DNA of 7,405 nucleotides from Candidatus Omnitrophota bacterium (lineage in GTDB: Bacteria > Omnitrophota > Gorgyraeia > Gygaellales > Profunditerraquicolaceae), in contig JAGUWZ010000015.1 in the NCBI GenBank assembly GCA_020062065.1, positions 1 to 7,405 of the forward strand, given 5' to 3'. Shown piece after piece: positions 6,775 to 7,405 of the stretch. Position 1 is the first letter of the stretch. Each line of letters starts with the position of its first letter. Made by a program: the position numbers and the translations under genes. The notes under the pieces were generated by a model. The model was not told where the DNA came from, did no database searches, and saw only the letters and a program-made list of their open reading frames with translations.

Positions 6775-7405
6775 CTATGCTGCCCCGCGGGCAATTTCCT
6801 GAACTCTCTTGAGTGAATTTTGCGCTTCTAATATAGGTCTGCCAACAACAAGATAATCTGCTCCTGCAGCAATCGCGTCTTTTGCGGTAGCGACTCTTTT
6901 CTGATCATCTTTATCCGCGCCTTTTGGCCTTATCCCCGGCGTAACAATAATAAAATCTCCTCCGCAGACCTTTCTTACCGCGGTTGCTTCATGGACCGAA
7001 CAAACAACGCCGTCTAAACCGCATCTTTTTGCCATTTTCGCCAAATACAGCGCTTCCTGCGAAAGACTTCTTTTTATGCCCAAATCGTCCAGGAAATGCT
7101 GACTGATGCTGGTGAGAATGGTTACCCCTAATACCCTGGTTTTGCTATCCTGGCAAACGCGAGCAACTTCTTTCAATGCTCTCTGCCCGGCAAGGGTGTG
7201 CACGGTAAACATCGCCACTTTATATTTCAAGGCCTCCTTGGCAGCGCTGACCATGGTATTGGGAATATCATGGAATTTTAAATCCAAAAATACCCTTGCG
7301 CTTTTTTGATTTATAAATTCAATTATCTTTGGTCCACAGGCAGTGAACAACTGACTGCCAACTTTAAAAAGCTTCACCGTGGGATAAAGCATATCCACAA
7401 AATAC
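6775..7405 (-). CDS. pyrF: Orotidine 5'-phosphate decarboxylase (PyrF), N-terminus cut off by window edge
   Basis: PyrF decarboxylates OMP to UMP, the last step of de novo pyrimidine synthesis, in the cytoplasm. About 209 residues are visible. The reading frame stays open to the right edge (codons for Tyr and Phe precede the GTG at 7396-7398), so that GTG is an internal Val codon and the true start, perhaps 20-25 codons further up with the first substrate-binding Asp, lies outside. Counting from that GTG, the catalytic signature FLDLKFHDIPNTM is at residues 37-49, with the Asp-Lys-Asp catalytic residues at 39, 41 and 44. Further family motifs follow: VHTLAG (66-71), GVTILTS (91-97), TPGIRP (153-158) and the phosphate-binding VVGRPI (184-189). 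The motif spacing is that of the short bacterial PyrF group. The gene ends in TAG 19 nt before the atpE start, with no room for a clear separate promoter, so it probably heads the same transcript. Identity is secure. Confidence 0.95.
   Translation of the reverse strand, partial: YFVDMLYPTVKLFKVGSQLFTACGPKIIEFINQKSARVFLDLKFHDIPNTMVSAAKEALKYKVAMFTVHTLAGQRALKEVARVCQDSKTRVLGVTILTSISQHFLDDLGIKRSLSQEALYLAKMAKRCGLDGVVCSVHEATAVRKVCGGDFIIVTPGIRPKGADKDDQKRVATAKDAIAAGADYLVVGRPILEAQNSLKRVQEIARGAA

Larger units (their letters stand above)
207..7405 (-). other. Probable pyrF-V/A-ATPase operon
   Basis: All seven genes run leftward. Junctions: pyrF to atpE 19 nt; atpE to DUF2764 gene 1 nt; DUF2764 gene to atpA 1 nt; atpA to atpB 8-nt overlap; atpB to atpD 1 nt; atpD to atpI 4-nt overlap. 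No internal terminator is seen. The promoter must lie beyond the right edge, upstream of pyrF or of genes before it. Confidence 0.8.

Noticed and set aside
6756..6794. Longer atpE beginning at a TTG (6792-6794), overlapping pyrF
   Set aside because: The ATG at 6755 has a strong, well-spaced AGGAG site and gives a family-like N-terminus; the extra 13 residues read like the antiparallel frame of the pyrF end and ribosome site.

Overview
The window holds one leftward (minus-strand) gene cluster for a bacterial V/A-type rotary ATPase. In transcription order (right to left) it reads: the 3' part of pyrF, then atpE, a DUF2764-family gene, atpA, atpB, atpD and atpI. Coding sequence fills nearly everything from 207 to 7405. 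The six ATPase-cluster genes are separated by 1 nt or overlap by 4-8 nt, as expected of one polycistronic, translationally coupled unit; pyrF lies only 19 nt before atpE.

The order E-DUF2764-A-B-D-I is the layout I know from Chlamydiae, and in related form from spirochaetes and Bacteroidetes. It differs from the archaeal/Thermus order, which also carries C and F. The AtpB protein looks especially close to the chlamydial one from memory. With the moderate base composition and the intergenic repeat type, this suggests a bacterium of the PVC/Omnitrophota neighbourhood. That placement is an inference; no rRNA or other marker in the window fixes it.

How the parts work together: A (catalytic) and B (regulatory nucleotide-binding) form the A3B3 head. 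D is the central rotor shaft. E is the peripheral stator stalk. I is the membrane stator with the essential arginine of the ion half-channel. The DUF2764 protein sits where subunit C is found in archaeal operons and may do its job. PyrF (OMP decarboxylase, pyrimidine synthesis) is functionally unrelated but probably co-transcribed.

The most notable point is an absence. The proteolipid ring subunit K, normally the gene after atpI, is not in the 206 nt that remain. That stretch holds two small hairpins, short direct repeats and a helically phased ATCTGCG repeat array running off the window edge. K must be beyond the edge or elsewhere in the genome. I saw no RNA genes, insertion sequences or CRISPR arrays, and no wholly novel system.
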